The notes beneath the pieces were generated by a model, which did not search any database, was not told the DNA's origin, and worked only from the letters and a program-made list of their open reading frames with translations. Positions 46,651 through 55,826 of a DNA stretch of 64,000 bases are shown here, one piece after another (the first letter of the stretch is position 1; each line of letters opens with the position of its first letter). The position numbers and the translations under genes are program-made. The DNA comes from Virgibacillus halodenitrificans JCM 12304 (GTDB taxonomy: Bacteria; Bacillota; Bacilli; Bacillales; Amphibacillaceae): contig NZ_BAZS01000001.1 of NCBI RefSeq assembly GCF_001310895.1, positions 186,001 through 250,000 on the forward strand, in the 5' to 3' direction.

Positions 46651-47817
46651 ATGAAAATAACAATCGCTGGAACAGGTTATGTTGGTTTATCCAATGCAAT
46701 ATTGCTTGCCCAACATAATGAGGTTATTGCCCTTGACATTATACAAGAAAAAGTAGATATGATTAATAATAAAAAATCTCCTATCATTGATAATGAGATT
46801 GAAGAATATTTAGCAAAAAAAGAACTCAACCTAACTGCAATAACTGATAATTATAAAGCATATAAAGATGCTGATTACGTAATTATTTCAACACCTACAA
46901 ATTATGACTCAGAGAAAAACTATTTTAATACTAGAACAGTTGAAGCAGTGATCGCAAATGTTTTGTCTATTAATCCGGATGCGGTAATGGTAATCAAGTC
47001 TACAGTACCTGTTGGTTATACTGAAAAAATAAAAGAGAAATTTGAAACCGAAAATATTATTTTTTCACCTGAATTTTTACGTGAAGGAAAGGCTTTGTGG
47101 GATAATTTACACCCATCTCGTATAATTGTTGGTGAAGAATCTGCCAGAGCTCAAGTATTTGCTGACTTACTAATTCAAGGAGCTATTAAGGAAGATATTC
47201 CTGTGTTATTTACCAATTCAACAGAAGCAGAAGCTATTAAACTATTTGCCAACACTTATCTTGCGATGAGAGTCGCATTTTTTAATGAACTTGATTCCTA
47301 TGCAGAGGTAAGAGGCTTGTACAGTAAGCAAATTATTGATGGGGTTGGTTTAGATCCCCGTATAGGTAATCATTATAATAATCCTTCTTTTGGTTATGGT
47401 GGTTACTGCCTACCGAAAGATACGAAGCAGTTATTAGCTAATTATGAAGATGTCCCAAATAATATAATGACAGCAATAGTTGATGCAAATAGAACGAGAA
47501 AAGATCACATTGCTGAAATGATTATTAAAGAGAATCCTAAGATTGTAGGAATTTATAGGCTAACTATGAAAATGAATTCTGATAACTTTAGACAATCTGC
47601 TATCCAAGGAGTTATGAAGCGTATTAAAGCTAAGGGGATTGAGGTTGTTGTATATGAGCCAGCAATTCTAGAGGAGACATTCTTTAATTCTAGAGTAATT
47701 AATGACTTTGAAGAGTTTAAGAGAGTGTCAGATGTTATTGTTGCAAATCGATTGTCTGATGACTTACGTGATGTAAAAGATAAGGTTTATACTAGAGATT
47801 TATTTAGTAGGGATTAA
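46651..47817 (+). CDS. ugd: UDP-glucose 6-dehydrogenase
   Basis: Oxidises UDP-glucose to UDP-glucuronate with NAD; 388 residues, as for the E. coli-type Ugd. NAD-binding GTGYVGLS at 7-14, catalytic Cys253 in [14 protein letters not shown], and KSTVPVGYT. It closes the locus; its substrate comes from GalU. Bacillus Ugd enzymes are activated by the BY-kinase, so the YwqD-like kinase may control it. The polymer therefore probably contains glucuronic acid. Confidence 0.93.
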   Translation: MKITIAGTGYVGLSNAILLAQHNEVIALDIIQEKVDMINNKKSPIIDNEIEEYLAKKELNLTAITDNYKAYKDADYVIISTPTNYDSEKNYFNTRTVEAVIANVLSINPDAVMVIKSTVPVGYTEKIKEKFETENIIFSPEFLREGKALWDNLHPSRIIVGEESARAQVFADLLIQGAIKEDIPVLFTNSTEAEAIKLFANTYLAMRVAFFNELDSYAEVRGLYSKQIIDGVGLDPRIGNHYNNPSFGYGGYCLPKDTKQLLANYEDVPNNIMTAIVDANRTRKDHIAEMIIKENPKIVGIYRLTMKMNSDNFRQSAIQGVMKRIKAKGIEVVVYEPAILEETFFNSRVINDFEEFKRVSDVIVANRLSDDLRDVKDKVYTRDLFSRD

Positions 47818-47825
47818 AAAACTTA

Positions 47826-47852
47826 CCCGCCAGGCCTGAATTGTTTGGCGGG
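47826..47852 (+). terminator. Possible terminator after ugd
   Basis: CCCGCCA pairs with TGGCGGG around 13 bases. No T run follows, so activity is uncertain. Confidence 0.4.
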
Positions 47853-47904
47853 CAGAACTTGGGGTGCCTGGTGTATGAAATACTAGGATGGGAATAAAAA
47901 AAGC

Positions 47905-48105
47905 CCCCAGCAAACTTCAACTACTGTAAGATTAAAGTACCTAACAGAAGGCTTCAATCAAACTAACAAATGGAGGTTGAAGTTATGGGAACTCAAAAGC
48001 TTACTTATAATAATATCCAAGGACGGAAAGGAAGTCAATTCAGGGATCAACTTAGGGGTTTGAATTTGGAACAGGTATTGTTCATTCCGATAGATGCAGC
48101 TATAG
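47905..48105 (+). mobile_element. IS110-family transposase remnant (5' end only)
   Basis: ATG 47985 after TGGAGG begins a transposase N-terminus (MGTQKLTYNNIQGRKGSQFR... EQVLFIPIDAA) typical of IS110-type DEDD enzymes. After about 40 residues the sequence runs straight into the REP-like motif and duplicated block at 48106. The rest is missing. Confidence 0.65.
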
Positions 48106-48245
48106 TTTTGGGTGCCTGTCACTCCTCGGATTATGTAATATTTTGTCGAAGGAATCTTTCATGAATAGCTTCCTTTTATCGAACGTATGATCTATGATTT
48201 AATTAATACAATTTTATTATAGAACGTAGCTGGGAGCCAATGTAG

Positions 48246-48771
48246 ATGAGAGAGCGTTTGACTTTTGAAGAAATCGTGAAACAAAATGAGCGTCGTATTC
48301 ACTATTATATCCATAAACTAAACTTACACGATCCTTACAAGGAATATTTTAACGAAGGCTTGATTGCAATGTGGCGTGCGTATGAGAGCTATCATCCTGA
48401 CAAAGGGCCACTTGCAACATATCAACTTCATGATTCGAAACCGTTTGATTGATCAATTACGAAAAAATAAAAGACAAGAAAATAACGAGCGAGCTAGTAG
48501 TCAACAGTTGATGAACAAACTGGATGAGACAGATTATTATGGCTGTATGGAAGACGCTAACTCAATGATGGTTGCGGAAGATTCACCGGTTTATAATTAC
48601 ATCCAGGGACGGACAGAGTCATTTTCAAATAATCAAAAGAAGTGGTTGCGTTTTTATATTGGTGAAGGGATGTCCATTAAGGAGATTGCTGAACAAGAAG
48701 GTGTAAGTGATGATGCGGTCAAGAGCTGGGGAAGGCAAGCAAGGAAGAGGTTGCGTGAGGGACCGTGGTAA
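48246..48771 (+). pseudogene. Sigma-70-family factor, copy 1, frameshifted
   Basis: Nearly identical to the intact copy at 49141. Two bases (CT) present in copy 2 are missing near 48421, so the frame stops early at 48452 and the C-terminal half is out of frame. Comparison with copy 2 shows this directly; the lesion lies outside any homopolymer and looks genuine. Confidence 0.9.
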
Positions 48772-49140
48772 GTTAAGCGCTAAATTGTAGTTTGGATACC
48801 AGTCACTTCCAGGGTGTCGTCTTAGGATCGTTGTAGTTTGGGGAGAGGGGCTTAAAGTATATGACTTTGCCACGCATTAATTTTCTGGCTTGGCTTCCAC
48901 TGTTCCTCTCTTTTATTTCAGGTAGATTTTTCGAACAATAGAAATGGATCCTCTGTACATCCGTATCTCAGCTTTCTCTTTTTTGCTATCTCGCATTAAG
49001 TTTTGGGTGCCTGTCACTCCTCGGATTATGTAATATTTTGTCGAAGGATTCTTTCGTGAATAGCTTCCTTTTATCGAACGTATGATCTATAATTTAATTA
49101 ATACAATTTTATTATAGAACGTAGCTGGAGGCCAATGTAG

Positions 49141-49668
49141 ATGAGAGAGCGTTTGAATTTTGAAGAAATCGTGAAACAAAATGAGCGTCGTATTCACTAT
49201 CATATTCATAAACTAAACTTACACGATCCTTACAAGGAATATTTTAACGAAGGCTTGGTGGCAATGTGGCGTGCGTATGAGAGCTATCATCCTGACAAAG
49301 GGCCACTTGCAACATACTTCAACTTCATGATTCGAAATCGTTTGATTGATCAATTACGAAAGCAGAAAAGACAAGAAAATAACGAGCGAGTTAGTAGCCA
49401 ACAGTTGATGAACAAATTTGGTGAGACAAATTATTACGGCTGTATGGAAGACGCTAACTCAATGATGGTTGCGGAGGATTCACCGGTTTACAATTACATC
49501 CAGGAACGGACAGAGTCATTTTCAGATAATCAAAAGAAGTGGTTGCGTTTTTATATTGGTGAAGGGATGTCCATTAAGGAGATTGCTGAACAAGAAGGTG
49601 TAAGTGATGATGCGGTCAAGAGCTGGGGAAGGCAAGCAAGGAAGAGATTGCGTGAGGGACCGTTGTAA
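49141..49668 (+). CDS. Sigma-70-family RNA polymerase sigma factor, copy 2, intact
   Basis: 175 residues, small, with only regions 2 and 4. Region 2 spans about residues 5-75 (PYKEYFNEGLVAMWRAYESY); region 4 is the C-terminal helix-turn-helix (MSIKEIAEQEGVSDDAVKSW). No anti-sigma gene is adjacent. Similar small factors in Bacillaceae control competence or stress genes; ComM lies directly downstream, but a link is only a guess. The leader contains an AT-rich promoter-like region that is conserved in all three copies of the block. Confidence 0.85.
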   Translation: MRERLNFEEIVKQNERRIHYHIHKLNLHDPYKEYFNEGLVAMWRAYESYHPDKGPLATYFNFMIRNRLIDQLRKQKRQENNERVSSQQLMNKFGETNYYGCMEDANSMMVAEDSPVYNYIQERTESFSDNQKKWLRFYIGEGMSIKEIAEQEGVSDDAVKSWGRQARKRLREGPL

Positions 49669-50012
49669 GTTAAGCGCTAAATTGTTGTTTGGATGCCAGT
49701 CACTTCCCGGGTATCGTCAAAGGATCGTTGTAGTTTGGGGGGCTAATAAAGTTAAAGTATATGACTTTGCCACGCATTAATTTTCTGGCTTGGCTTCCAC
49801 TGTTCCTCTCTTTTAATTCAGGTAGATTTTCGAACAAAAGAAATGGATCCTCTGAGATTCGTATCTCAGCTTTCTTTTTTGCTATCTCGCAAAAAGTGAA
49901 TTGCTTTTTTTATTCGAAATAAGCGAACAAATGTTCTTTACATTCTTTCTGAATTGATATACCTTATTTACAACCACAAAATAATCAAAATATTGCAGAA
50001 AGGAAAATGCCT

Positions 50013-51548
50013 ATGGCTACGATTGCGTTAAGTGTTGGTTTGAAGGGGATGGAAGGCTATCTTGTTCAGGTGGAGGTACAGTTGCTGCCAGGGTTGGAAA
50101 GTGTAAGTATTATAGGTCTTCCGAATGCTGCAGTGGAGGAATCCAAAGACCGTGTGATGGCGGCATTGTATGCGAATGATTGCCAGGTTCCGGACAAAAA
50201 GATTATTGTTCATTTATCACCTGCAGAGCAAAAGAAAAACAGTCCGGTTTTTGACTTGGCAATGGCCATTGGCATCATGAAAGAAGCAGGCGATATTAAG
50301 CATCCACTCCCAAATGATGCTGCCTATTTAGGTGTTTTGTCTCTGGATGGCAGTATTAAGTCGGTTGATGGGATGTTGCCCGCCATTCTTGCTGCGAAGA
50401 AAGAAAAAGTGAAGATTCTTTATTTACCTAAGATGGCAGATTTTCCGCTCACTGAGGTGAAAGGAATGGAGCTTCGCTTTGTGGAGACGCTTCAGGAAGT
50501 AATAGAATCTTTTTCAGGACAATTAAGCTTAACCTCTGCCTTTACTCTACCTAACCCCCCAGAAACTTTTGATGATGAAATCCTCTACGATAAAGACTTC
50601 AAAGATATTCTCGGACATACCCATGCCAAAAGGGCACTTGAGATTGCCGCAGCAGGAGGGCACAATGTGTTAATGATTGGTCCTCCAGGTTGCGGGAAGA
50701 GTTTGTTAGCTGAAACATTTCCATCTATTCTTCCACCATTAAAACAGGAAAGCCAGTATGATGTAATGAGCATTTATCAATTGGCATGCATCAGCTATTC
50801 CAATTATAAGATACCTCCATTTCGTAATCCACATCATTCTGCTTCGGCCGTTTCTCTAGTCGGTGGTGGGACCAATCCCAAACCAGGTGAAGTAACACTT
50901 GCACATCGTGGTGTACTATTTCTGGATGAGATGGCGGAATTCCCTAAACGTACGCTGGACATGCTTCGTCAACCGATGGAAAGTGGGAAAGTAACGATAA
51001 GCCGTGCTGCATCCACCGTGACCTACCCTGCTGATTTCCTTTTGATTGCAGCAATGAATCCATGCCCATGTGGCTACTTTGGTTCCAGACATTACTATTG
51101 TACATGTTCTCCCAAACAAGTTAATGCATATACCAACCGGGTATCGGGTCCAGTGGAGGATCGGATGGATATTATCCTGAAGTTGGGAAATGTTTCGCTC
51201 GATAGGGAAAGCAGAGAAGCAAATGAGCATTCTGCCGAGATACGAGAACGCGTGTATCAGGCAAGGGAAATTCAGTATAAGCGCTATGGAGGAGAAGTAC
51301 ATAATGCGGTAGTATCGAATGAACAGTTATTGCGTTACAGTGTTCTCTCTGAAGCCCAACAGCACATGCTGCGCCAATGGGCGAGTGAGCAACATTGGAG
51401 TACAAGGGTGCAGGTGAAGATAGTAAAGCTTGCCCGTACGATTTCTGATTTAAACGGGGAAGAAGGGATTTCCAATGAAGCCCTATGGGAAGCAGTAAAT
51501 ATCAGAAGAAATGATCATCGAAAAGCTGGGAAAGGAATGGTGAAATAA
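50013..51548 (+). CDS. comM: YifB/ComM-family Mg-chelatase-like AAA ATPase
   Basis: 511 residues from ATG 50013, which has better spacing from AAAGGA than the ATG at 50007. N-terminal ChlI/Lon-type domain (residues 15-170, including SIIGLPNAAVEESKDRV), then an AAA core: Walker A GPPGCGKS at 223-230, LFLDEMAEF as Walker B, and a C-terminal Mg_chelatase_C helix bundle. ComM is a DNA branch-migration helicase used in natural transformation. The next gene follows 2 bases later. Confidence 0.93.
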   Translation: MATIALSVGLKGMEGYLVQVEVQLLPGLESVSIIGLPNAAVEESKDRVMAALYANDCQVPDKKIIVHLSPAEQKKNSPVFDLAMAIGIMKEAGDIKHPLPNDAAYLGVLSLDGSIKSVDGMLPAILAAKKEKVKILYLPKMADFPLTEVKGMELRFVETLQEVIESFSGQLSLTSAFTLPNPPETFDDEILYDKDFKDILGHTHAKRALEIAAAGGHNVLMIGPPGCGKSLLAETFPSILPPLKQESQYDVMSIYQLACISYSNYKIPPFRNPHHSASAVSLVGGGTNPKPGEVTLAHRGVLFLDEMAEFPKRTLDMLRQPMESGKVTISRAASTVTYPADFLLIAAMNPCPCGYFGSRHYYCTCSPKQVNAYTNRVSGPVEDRMDIILKLGNVSLDRESREANEHSAEIRERVYQAREIQYKRYGGEVHNAVVSNEQLLRYSVLSEAQQHMLRQWASEQHWSTRVQVKIVKLARTISDLNGEEGISNEALWEAVNIRRNDHRKAGKGMVK

Positions 51549-51550
51549 CG

Positions 51551-52105
51551 TTGGCCAGGAAGAAACGAATATGGATTCCTCATGCCTATTACCACGTAGT
51601 CTGTCGCGGTAATCGAAGGGATGCCCTTTTTAAAGACACCGGTGATTTTAAAACATTCCTTTACATCCTCGATCAGGTTCATAAAAAGGTCCCTTTTGAA
51701 CTGGTAACCTACTGCCTCATGACAAATCATTTTCATCTACAGCTCCGATCTACCGAACAGCCGCTTTCCAAAGTAATGTCCCTCATTAATAAACGTTATG
51801 CCGATTACTATAATACAAAGTACCGACTTACTGGACATGTTTTCGAGAAGCGATACTATGACAAGATCATTGATTTTCCAGCCGGAATGCTGGAGGTCAG
51901 TCGCTACATCCATCGCAATCCCTTGGAAGCAGAAATGGTGCAAAAGCCAGAAAGCTATCCATGGAGCAGTTATAGATATTACTTGCATGCGACTCGCCAT
52001 GGAAAACTTCATATGGCGACTATACTCGATCATTTCTCTGGAGAAGAATGGGAGAAGCGGAGGAAGTATCGGGAGTATGTGGAAGTCGGGACTACATATG
52101 AATAA
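51551..52105 (+). CDS. REP-associated tyrosine transposase (Y1, HUH)
   Basis: 184 residues, starting at TTG. The HUH metal motif is His60-Phe-His62 in TNHFHLQL; catalytic tyrosines lie in NKRYADYYNTKYRLTGHVFE. The end YIHRNPLEA and SSYRYYL are typical of TnpA-REP proteins. These act on short palindromic REP sequences. REP-like GGGTGCCTGTCACTCC occurs at 48106, 49001 and, altered, at 53003 and 57441. It is nearly fused to comM, probably by chance insertion. Confidence 0.9.
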   Translation: MARKKRIWIPHAYYHVVCRGNRRDALFKDTGDFKTFLYILDQVHKKVPFELVTYCLMTNHFHLQLRSTEQPLSKVMSLINKRYADYYNTKYRLTGHVFEKRYYDKIIDFPAGMLEVSRYIHRNPLEAEMVQKPESYPWSSYRYYLHATRHGKLHMATILDHFSGEEWEKRRKYREYVEVGTTYE

Positions 52106-52225
52106 GGTAGTTATGAGGGTGCTATCGTCATTCAAACCTTACCGTTTGTTATAGGTCAGAAGACATTGAGTTTCAGTAGCATAAATGCTATCATAAAACT
52201 ATAATATATAGAGGGATAATAAAAA

Positions 52226-52666
52226 ATGTCTGATAAATTTACAATTGTATATGTGGGTAATGTAAATGAGTTTGAAGAACATCTTTTATATAAATCTGAA
52301 CAGGAGATAAGAAAGGAAAAGCCGGGATTGTGGTGTAAAACGGCAGATCAGTATGTTCGGCAACTTTCTATCATTGGTATCAATCCATACCCGGAAAGTG
52401 CGTTGGATGACACAATAGCAGATAATACACCTCCTATGGTTAAGCATATAAATAAAAACACCGAATATGAGAACTTTTATAGATGGGGAATACAAGGTGG
52501 CAGAACGGGGAATCATCGTATCATTTATGCAATCCATAATTTCCATAAGGTTATTCTTCTTCACCACTTTGACAAAAGATATAACGGACTTATTAAGCGC
52601 AAGGAGCTAATACCTGCTGAATTGAATTATAAAGACTATTGCCTCGATGAGCCAAATCTATATTAA
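52226..52666 (+). CDS. RelE/ParE-superfamily toxin-like protein
   Basis: 146 residues, RBS AGAGGGA. The C-terminal half has the RelE/HigB-type strand pattern (TGNHRIIYAIHNFHKVILLH then HFDKR). The N-terminus is longer than in classical RelE. The gene directly precedes an XRE antitoxin-like gene, the toxin-first order of HigBA systems. Role as an mRNA endonuclease is inferred. Confidence 0.65.
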   Translation: MSDKFTIVYVGNVNEFEEHLLYKSEQEIRKEKPGLWCKTADQYVRQLSIIGINPYPESALDDTIADNTPPMVKHINKNTEYENFYRWGIQGGRTGNHRIIYAIHNFHKVILLHHFDKRYNGLIKRKELIPAELNYKDYCLDEPNLY

Positions 52667-52687
52667 ATTCGAATGGAGATGAAGTTT

Positions 52688-52984
52688 ATGAGTGAATTTT
52701 TTAAAAAATATTCTAAGATTCGTGGAGAAAACCATGTACAAGGCCTTCAATTGGAAGGGGTAATAGCTGCACAAATCAAAACAAATCGCCAAAAACTAAA
52801 AATGTCTCAACAGGAACTCGCCGATTTAGCTGGTGTTCCCAAATCTACTATAGGCAGGATAGAGGCGGGGATAACTAGTCCTAAAGTAGAAACTTTACTG
52901 AAAATATCCAAGGCATTGGAAACGCCGTTTATTATTGATGGAACAACAGATGGGGAGGGCCGCAATTTGTATGTGCAAACTTAA
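52688..52984 (+). CDS. XRE-family antitoxin-like regulator
   Basis: 98 residues from ATG 52688 (RBS GGAGATGAAG). Helix-turn-helix near residues 40-62 (SQQELADLAGVPKSTIGRIE). It starts 21 bases after the toxin-like gene and should neutralise it and repress the pair. HigA-like. Confidence 0.75.
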   Translation: MSEFFKKYSKIRGENHVQGLQLEGVIAAQIKTNRQKLKMSQQELADLAGVPKSTIGRIEAGITSPKVETLLKISKALETPFIIDGTTDGEGRNLYVQT

Positions 52985-53002
52985 TTGCTGCGGTGAGTCC
53001 TG

Positions 53003-53025
53003 TTTGGGGTGCCTGCCACTCTCGG
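53003..53025. repeat. REP-like motif
   Basis: TTTGGGGTGCCTGCCACTC matches the motif heading both copies of the sigma block with a few changes. Confidence 0.55.
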
Positions 53026-53053
53026 ATTAAAAAAGAAGGAGGAGTTGTCCTTC

Positions 53054-53362
53054 ATGAAGATTTATGTGAAAAATGATGATGGGAAAATGTATGAAGCTTT
53101 CCAGGTAGATAAAAACACCTATACGTTTAAAACAGAAAATAAAACATTTGAACTCTCGCTTACTGAAGCGGAAGCTCCATATAATTTGCTAGTACTTTCC
53201 GAAAAACACAGGAAGGCTATAACAAAGGAAATATTTGCAAACAAGGAAATAGTGGAGCAGTTAAAAGATGCCAAAAGACATAGAGATAAGAACTTTTCAT
53301 ATTATAGTGGGGATGAAGCGGAATTCAATAAATTAGTGGACGAAATGAACAGTAATGGGTAG
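53054..53362 (+). CDS. Hypothetical protein
   Basis: 102 residues from ATG 53054, close after AAGGAGGAG; an earlier in-frame ATG lacks a site. Beta-rich start (MKIYVKNDDGKMYEAFQVDK) and a charged helical end. No family recognised. It follows the toxin-antitoxin pair with a REP-like motif between. Confidence 0.6.
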   Translation: MKIYVKNDDGKMYEAFQVDKNTYTFKTENKTFELSLTEAEAPYNLLVLSEKHRKAITKEIFANKEIVEQLKDAKRHRDKNFSYYSGDEAEFNKLVDEMNSNG

Positions 53363-53411
53363 TGGAGGAGAACGATGAGGCATATCGTTCGAATAGTTAT
53401 CGGGCATAGTA

Positions 53412-53519
53412 CTAAATGAGAAGAACGAGCATGTTAGAACGGATAAGCTGCTTGGGTATTTTTCGGAGTCGGTAAGGGAGAAGTATCGAGAATATGTGGA
53501 AGGAATTTTGTTGGACTAA
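53412..53519 (+). pseudogene. 3' fragment of a second REP transposase
   Basis: The frame ending at 53519 encodes KLLGYFSESVREKYREYVEG, which resembles the transposase C-terminus (RRKYREYVEVG). No start or upstream domain remains. Confidence 0.5.
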
Positions 53520-53641
53520 TCTTTCCTTTACTTTAAGTAGTACATCTTTTTGTTGAAATAGCACAGGTATTTTATAGTTGTTTTATATTCTGTGTGAAAT
53601 TATTTATAATGAATCTAAATACAATAAAATAGGTGATGAAG

Positions 53642-53872
53642 ATGAGACCTATAAAAATTGAACATGAGGATATTAAAAAAGTAATTCAATCTGATCATCC
53701 GTACATCCAGGTCGGAACTAGAAAATTCCTTCTCTTGGAAGTGGAGGAGGCGAATAGCAATGACTGCTATGAAGTTACAGATTCGGAAGAGCAAATGTTG
53801 TTAATGGCGGCACTGGATGATAAAAATCCGGTATTATCCGAGGATGAAATAAAAAATATGTTAGGAAGTTAA
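53642..53872 (+). CDS. Small hypothetical protein
   Basis: 76 residues from ATG 53642, after TAGGTGATG. Acidic, with a short helix pair at the C-terminus (VLSEDEIKNMLGS). Similar small proteins are sometimes antitoxins, but no partner remains; the following 560 bases are decayed DNA. Confidence 0.5.
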   Translation: MRPIKIEHEDIKKVIQSDHPYIQVGTRKFLLLEVEEANSNDCYEVTDSEEQMLLMAALDDKNPVLSEDEIKNMLGS

Positions 53873-54199
53873 CGTATGAAAGTCCTATGGAGATAATCGG
53901 CTATCGAATCTTTATTGGAATTAGACCGGTGGAGAAGTACAGTTGAGTTGCCACCAATAACGAAATACCTTAAAGACACAATTCAGACTTATTTTTAACA
54001 ACAAGAACTAATGCTTTATATCCCGGGGCGTTTGGTTTTTATTGAAAATACCCGTTGACCTTCGTTTGGTACTAGTTTCTGTTGGAAAGTCAGTCCCTAT
54101 AAAGTTTTTACCGAATTAATAGGGAATACCTTGAAATATTTTTGGTTCGTCACCCACATCAGAAATCAATGGAGTAACTCCTAAGTTTCGGGCGCAATC

Positions 54200-54386
54200 C
54201 ACTCTCACTCCTCGAATTATGTATTATTTTGTTAAATAAAATCTCCATAAATAACTTCCTTTTAATGAACATATGATCTGCAATTTTGTCAATACAATTT
54301 AATTATAGAACCTAACCGGGTGCCAATTTAGATGAGAGTGTTCGCTATACACACCGTTCTACCTCTCAAAGTAAGAGAGCGTTTAC
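54200..54386. repeat. Decayed third copy of the sigma-block leader
   Basis: About 190 bases align with the leader before both sigma genes (TTATGTATTATTTTGTTAAA, CTTCCTTTTAATGAACATATG, ATTATAGAAC, ATGAGAG) with many changes, and stop soon after the old start codon. The rest of the gap 53873-54432 shows no gene. Confidence 0.75.
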
Positions 54387-54432
54387 TAGTCTCCTAATTG
54401 TGGAAAACGTTTTAAAAAAAGGAGGAATTCGG

Positions 54433-55416
54433 ATGAGTGGCTTAGGTGGTCTAAATAAATCACCAAATGGGGTTGTTCTAGGGTTGGTACAGCTTCAGCT
54501 GCCAGTAGTAGAAACAAAGGATGATTTACTAAAGCAAACGGATAAAGTGTGTGAAATGGTACGAAAAGCGAAGCGATTTGCTGCACCGATTGATCTGGTT
54601 GTTTTTCCAGAATATATGCTTCACGGTCTCTCCATGGATATGCGTGATGAAATTATGTGTGAAATGGATGGTCCAGAGGTCGCTAAGCTCAAGGAAGTAT
54701 GTATAGAAAATGATATCTGGGGTTGCTTTTCCATTATGGAATATAATCCGGAGGGTAACCCATATAATACAGGATTAATTATTGATAATCATGGAGATAT
54801 TAAATTGAATTATCGAAAACTGCATCCATGGACACCTGTAGAACCATGGGAACCAGGTGATTTGGGATTACCTGTTTGTGAAGGGCCAAATGGCAGTACC
54901 TTAGGCTTGGCAATCTGTCATGATGGTATGTTTCCAGAAGTCAGCCGCGAGCTTGCATACAAGGGAGCAGATGTAATTTTACGGACAGCTGGATATACAA
55001 AGCCTATTCGTCATTCTTGGCGTATCACCAACCAGGCTAATGCATTTTGCAACCTGGCATATACGGCTTCTGTCGCTATGTGTGGCAGTGATGGTACCAA
55101 TGATTCGATGGGTGAAGGTATGATTGTTGGATTTGATGGCGTCCCATTAGTAGAAGGGACCAATCGGCCTGATGAGATCATTACAGGTGAAGTTCGACCT
55201 GATTTAGCATTGGAAGCAAGGACGAACTGGGCTGTAGAGAACAACATCTACCAACTGGGACACAGAGGTTATGTGGCAGTTGAAAACGGCATAACAGACG
55301 CGCCATATACCTATATGAAAGATTTGCAAGATGGTACGTATCATTTACCTTGGGAAGATAAAATTGTTTATAAAGATGGGCAGGCATATGGATTTGATGC
55401 ACCACGGAAGAAGTGA
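54433..55416 (+). CDS. amiF: Formamidase
   Basis: Nitrilase-superfamily enzyme that hydrolyses formamide to formate and ammonia; 327 residues from ATG 54433, which follows AAAAAGGAGG. The catalytic triad is visible: Glu60 (FPEYML), Lys129 (NYRKLHPWTP) and Cys162 (ICHDGMFPE). The residue positions are close to those of Helicobacter AmiF. Single-gene unit. Confidence 0.9.
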   Translation: MSGLGGLNKSPNGVVLGLVQLQLPVVETKDDLLKQTDKVCEMVRKAKRFAAPIDLVVFPEYMLHGLSMDMRDEIMCEMDGPEVAKLKEVCIENDIWGCFSIMEYNPEGNPYNTGLIIDNHGDIKLNYRKLHPWTPVEPWEPGDLGLPVCEGPNGSTLGLAICHDGMFPEVSRELAYKGADVILRTAGYTKPIRHSWRITNQANAFCNLAYTASVAMCGSDGTNDSMGEGMIVGFDGVPLVEGTNRPDEIITGEVRPDLALEARTNWAVENNIYQLGHRGYVAVENGITDAPYTYMKDLQDGTYHLPWEDKIVYKDGQAYGFDAPRKK

Positions 55417-55654
55417 GTTGGTTTGGGGGAGTGGGCATAGTTTTACTGAATTATTTTGCGAATGAATATTTTACAATCATTGGTTTTTTTGGAACTGCTG
55501 AGGTCAGCCCAACTGGTTTAAACGGTAAAGCAAAAGGTGTGGTTATATACAACTATTCAACATATAACCCTCGAACTTGATCGAACTCATAAACCATCAA
55601 TCCGTGCTTATCCTGAGTGAAGTTCAAGGACCTTACGACAATTAACTATCAATA

Positions 55655-55710
55655 AACCCCCTGTATAATAGTGTCATGCTTGGTTGCATGCAACTTTTAT
55701 ACAGGAGGTT
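55655..55710. other. Long inverted repeat
   Basis: AACCCCCTGTATA (from 55655) pairs with TATACAGGAGGTT (to 55710) with one mismatch, and an inner CATGC/GCATG stem lies within. Possible terminator or small mobile-element end. Confidence 0.45.
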
Positions 55711-55748
55711 GTTCTTATTTATATTGATTGCTCTTCCGTCCGCGAACG

Positions 55749-55817
55749 GTGGCTCTATCCCTCGCAATTAGGGGTGTAAAACTCTCCGCACAAGTGGCTC
55801 TATTTATTGCAATAACC
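55749..55817. repeat. Two-unit GTGGCTCTAT repeat
   Basis: GTGGCTCTAT with a following GCAAT recurs at 55749 and 55794, 45 bases apart. It resembles a short or decayed intergenic array of a fourth type. The gap 55417-55826 holds no gene. Confidence 0.45.
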
Positions 55818-55826
55818 AGATAAAAT

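Larger units (their letters stand above)
48106..49890. repeat. Tandem duplication of about 895 bp carrying a sigma-factor gene
   Basis: TTTTGGGTGCCTGTCACTCC begins at 48106 and again at 49001, and the two sigma-factor starts are also 895 bases apart. Similarity continues through the gene to a downstream block (GTAAGTTAAGCGCTAAATTG) and ends near GCTATCTCGC (to 49890). The duplicated block covers the gene-free stretches 48772-49140 and 49669-50012, where nothing else was seen. Each copy opens with a REP-like sequence. Confidence 0.92.
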
